Shown: in pieces, positions 43,232-43,952 of the stretch | How positions within the stretch are numbered: position 1 is the first letter of the stretch | How the letters are laid out: every line of letters starts with the position of its first letter | Program-made: the position numbers and the translations under genes | The notes under the pieces: model-generated | Told to the model about the DNA's origin: nothing | Database searches by the model: none | Seen by the model: the letters and a program-made list of their open reading frames with translations, nothing else | Origin: Verrucomicrobiaceae bacterium | Lineage (GTDB): Bacteria; Verrucomicrobiota; Verrucomicrobiia; Chthoniobacterales; Chthoniobacteraceae | DNA length: 43,952 nucleotides | Reading direction: 5' to 3' | Assembly (NCBI GenBank): GCA_005791535.1 | Contig: SXWH01000086.1 | Span: 1-43,952, forward strand

Positions 43232-43952
43232 ATGATTATTCGTCCTATTCTCGCGCTGTGTGTGATTGGTTTTGCTTCGCAGGGAGCTGCACAGACCCCG
43301 GTGGAAGAACCCGCGCCACGTCGAGGCACATCCGTGGGCGAGCGCCCGATTCGCGCCGCCGTCCCGCGGCTTCCCATCATCGCCCAGGCTGCCTTCACCG
43401 CGGAGCTTCCGCCACTCCCGGAGGGCGTGGAGGATCTAAAGTTTGCAGACTTTTACAAGATGCCCGTAGGCCCGCGCGGACTGGAGCCCACCGAGCGTCT
43501 GCTCGCCCTGGATGGCAAAAAGGTGCGCCTCAGCGGCTTCTTCGTATTTGAAGACTGGGCCACTTGCACCTGCCCGGACGAGCCCGCCACGCCGCCAAAG
43601 ACCGCAGCAGCCCGGCGCGCGGCTGCACGGCCGAAGTGGATGAAACACGTAGTACCTGGCCGCATCATGTTTGCCCCGCTGCCTGTCACGGTGAGCCTCG
43701 GGCACTATGGGCTGGCGGATGACCTGCCGGCGCAGGTCGCATTCCTCGATGTCGTGCCGCGATTCGGCGAACCCGTCTTCTACCAGCCCGGCATCTTCTC
43801 CGTCATCGGTACTCTTAGTCTTGGGCACAAGCAGGAGATCGACGGACGCATCTCCCACGTCCGCGTGAAGGTGGAGAAGGATACCGACATCGTCCGCCTC
43901 GCGGCGTCACTCCCTAGGCAAAGGCAAGTCTCCCAAACCGGATCCGCCGACG
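43232..43952 (+). CDS. Secreted hypothetical protein, 3' end outside window
   Basis: Frame open from the ATG at 43232 to the window end (240 codons, no stop). It starts with a signal peptide MIIRPILALCVIGFASQGAAQ. A proline- and alanine-rich linker (about 20-50) precedes a domain with GLEPTERLLALDGKKVRLSG, a short two-cysteine motif TCTCPDEP, GRIMFAPLPVTVSLGHYG and IGTLSLGHKQEIDGRISHV. The pattern of a GKxVRLSGF start and a GTLSLG end weakly recalls DUF3299-type proteins, but I do not rely on it. It is divergent from the PEP-CTERM gene. The C-terminus and full length cannot be judged here. Confidence 0.6.
   Translation, partial: MIIRPILALCVIGFASQGAAQTPVEEPAPRRGTSVGERPIRAAVPRLPIIAQAAFTAELPPLPEGVEDLKFADFYKMPVGPRGLEPTERLLALDGKKVRLSGFFVFEDWATCTCPDEPATPPKTAAARRAAARPKWMKHVVPGRIMFAPLPVTVSLGHYGLADDLPAQVAFLDVVPRFGEPVFYQPGIFSVIGTLSLGHKQEIDGRISHVRVKVEKDTDIVRLAASLPRQRQVSQTGSAD

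Overview
The window is GC-rich bacterial DNA that looks like Verrucomicrobiota or a close PVC relative. This is an inference from gene content: sulfatases, several GQSNM-type carbohydrate esterases, PDZ/HEAT proteins, CotH plus lamin-tail giants, a PEP-CTERM protein, a planctomycete/verrucomicrobial style ECF sigma fragment, and secreted proteins ending in a shared type of C-terminal module. Almost every intact protein starts with a signal peptide, so the window mainly encodes envelope and extracellular functions. Clear Shine-Dalgarno sequences are mostly absent, so starts were chosen from signal peptides and operon overlaps. I saw no rRNA, tRNA or CRISPR array.

Layout. 1-436 is the end of mutS. 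520-5610 is a giant secreted CotH/lamin-tail protein. It converges on a PQQ-propeller gene (6905-5643), which is divergent from a purple-acid-phosphatase-like metallophosphoesterase (7068-9059). From 30960 down to 9064 eleven genes lie head to tail on the minus strand. Their order is: esterase with an inserted domain, amidohydrolase, Sel1/papain-like protein, esterase, sulfatase, prolyl oligopeptidase, PDZ/toroid/HEAT protein, esterase, alpha-2-macroglobulin, penicillin-binding protein 1C, PhoD-like phosphatase. Three junctions are ATGA start/stop overlaps and three gaps are only 6-15 bases. The upper part reads as a machine for sulfated and acetylated glycans or glycoproteins. The lower part is the known macroglobulin/PBP1C periplasmic defence and repair pair.

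31.0-42.2 kb is a reshuffled accessory zone. It holds a 21-bp tandem repeat array just upstream of the operon, two hypothetical ORFs, an integrase/esterase chimera, a 7-bp repeat with a 17-bp inverted repeat, paired palindromic elements, a 1264-residue repeat-rich surface protein, an ECF sigma-factor fragment, a LamG-type protein, a second PDZ/toroid/HEAT paralogue, and a sulfatase/LamG chimera. Both chimeras are in-frame joins of two truncated families that occur intact elsewhere in the window or are well known, which points to deletion or recombination between gene cassettes. The window ends with a minus-strand PEP-CTERM/DNRLRE-like protein and a truncated plus-strand secreted protein.

The strongest candidates for something undescribed are the PDZ/toroid/HEAT family (two copies with invariant HEDNGKC and GHTGNFF motifs, next to sulfatase and esterase genes or fragments), the operon that carries it, and the pair of in-frame gene chimeras.
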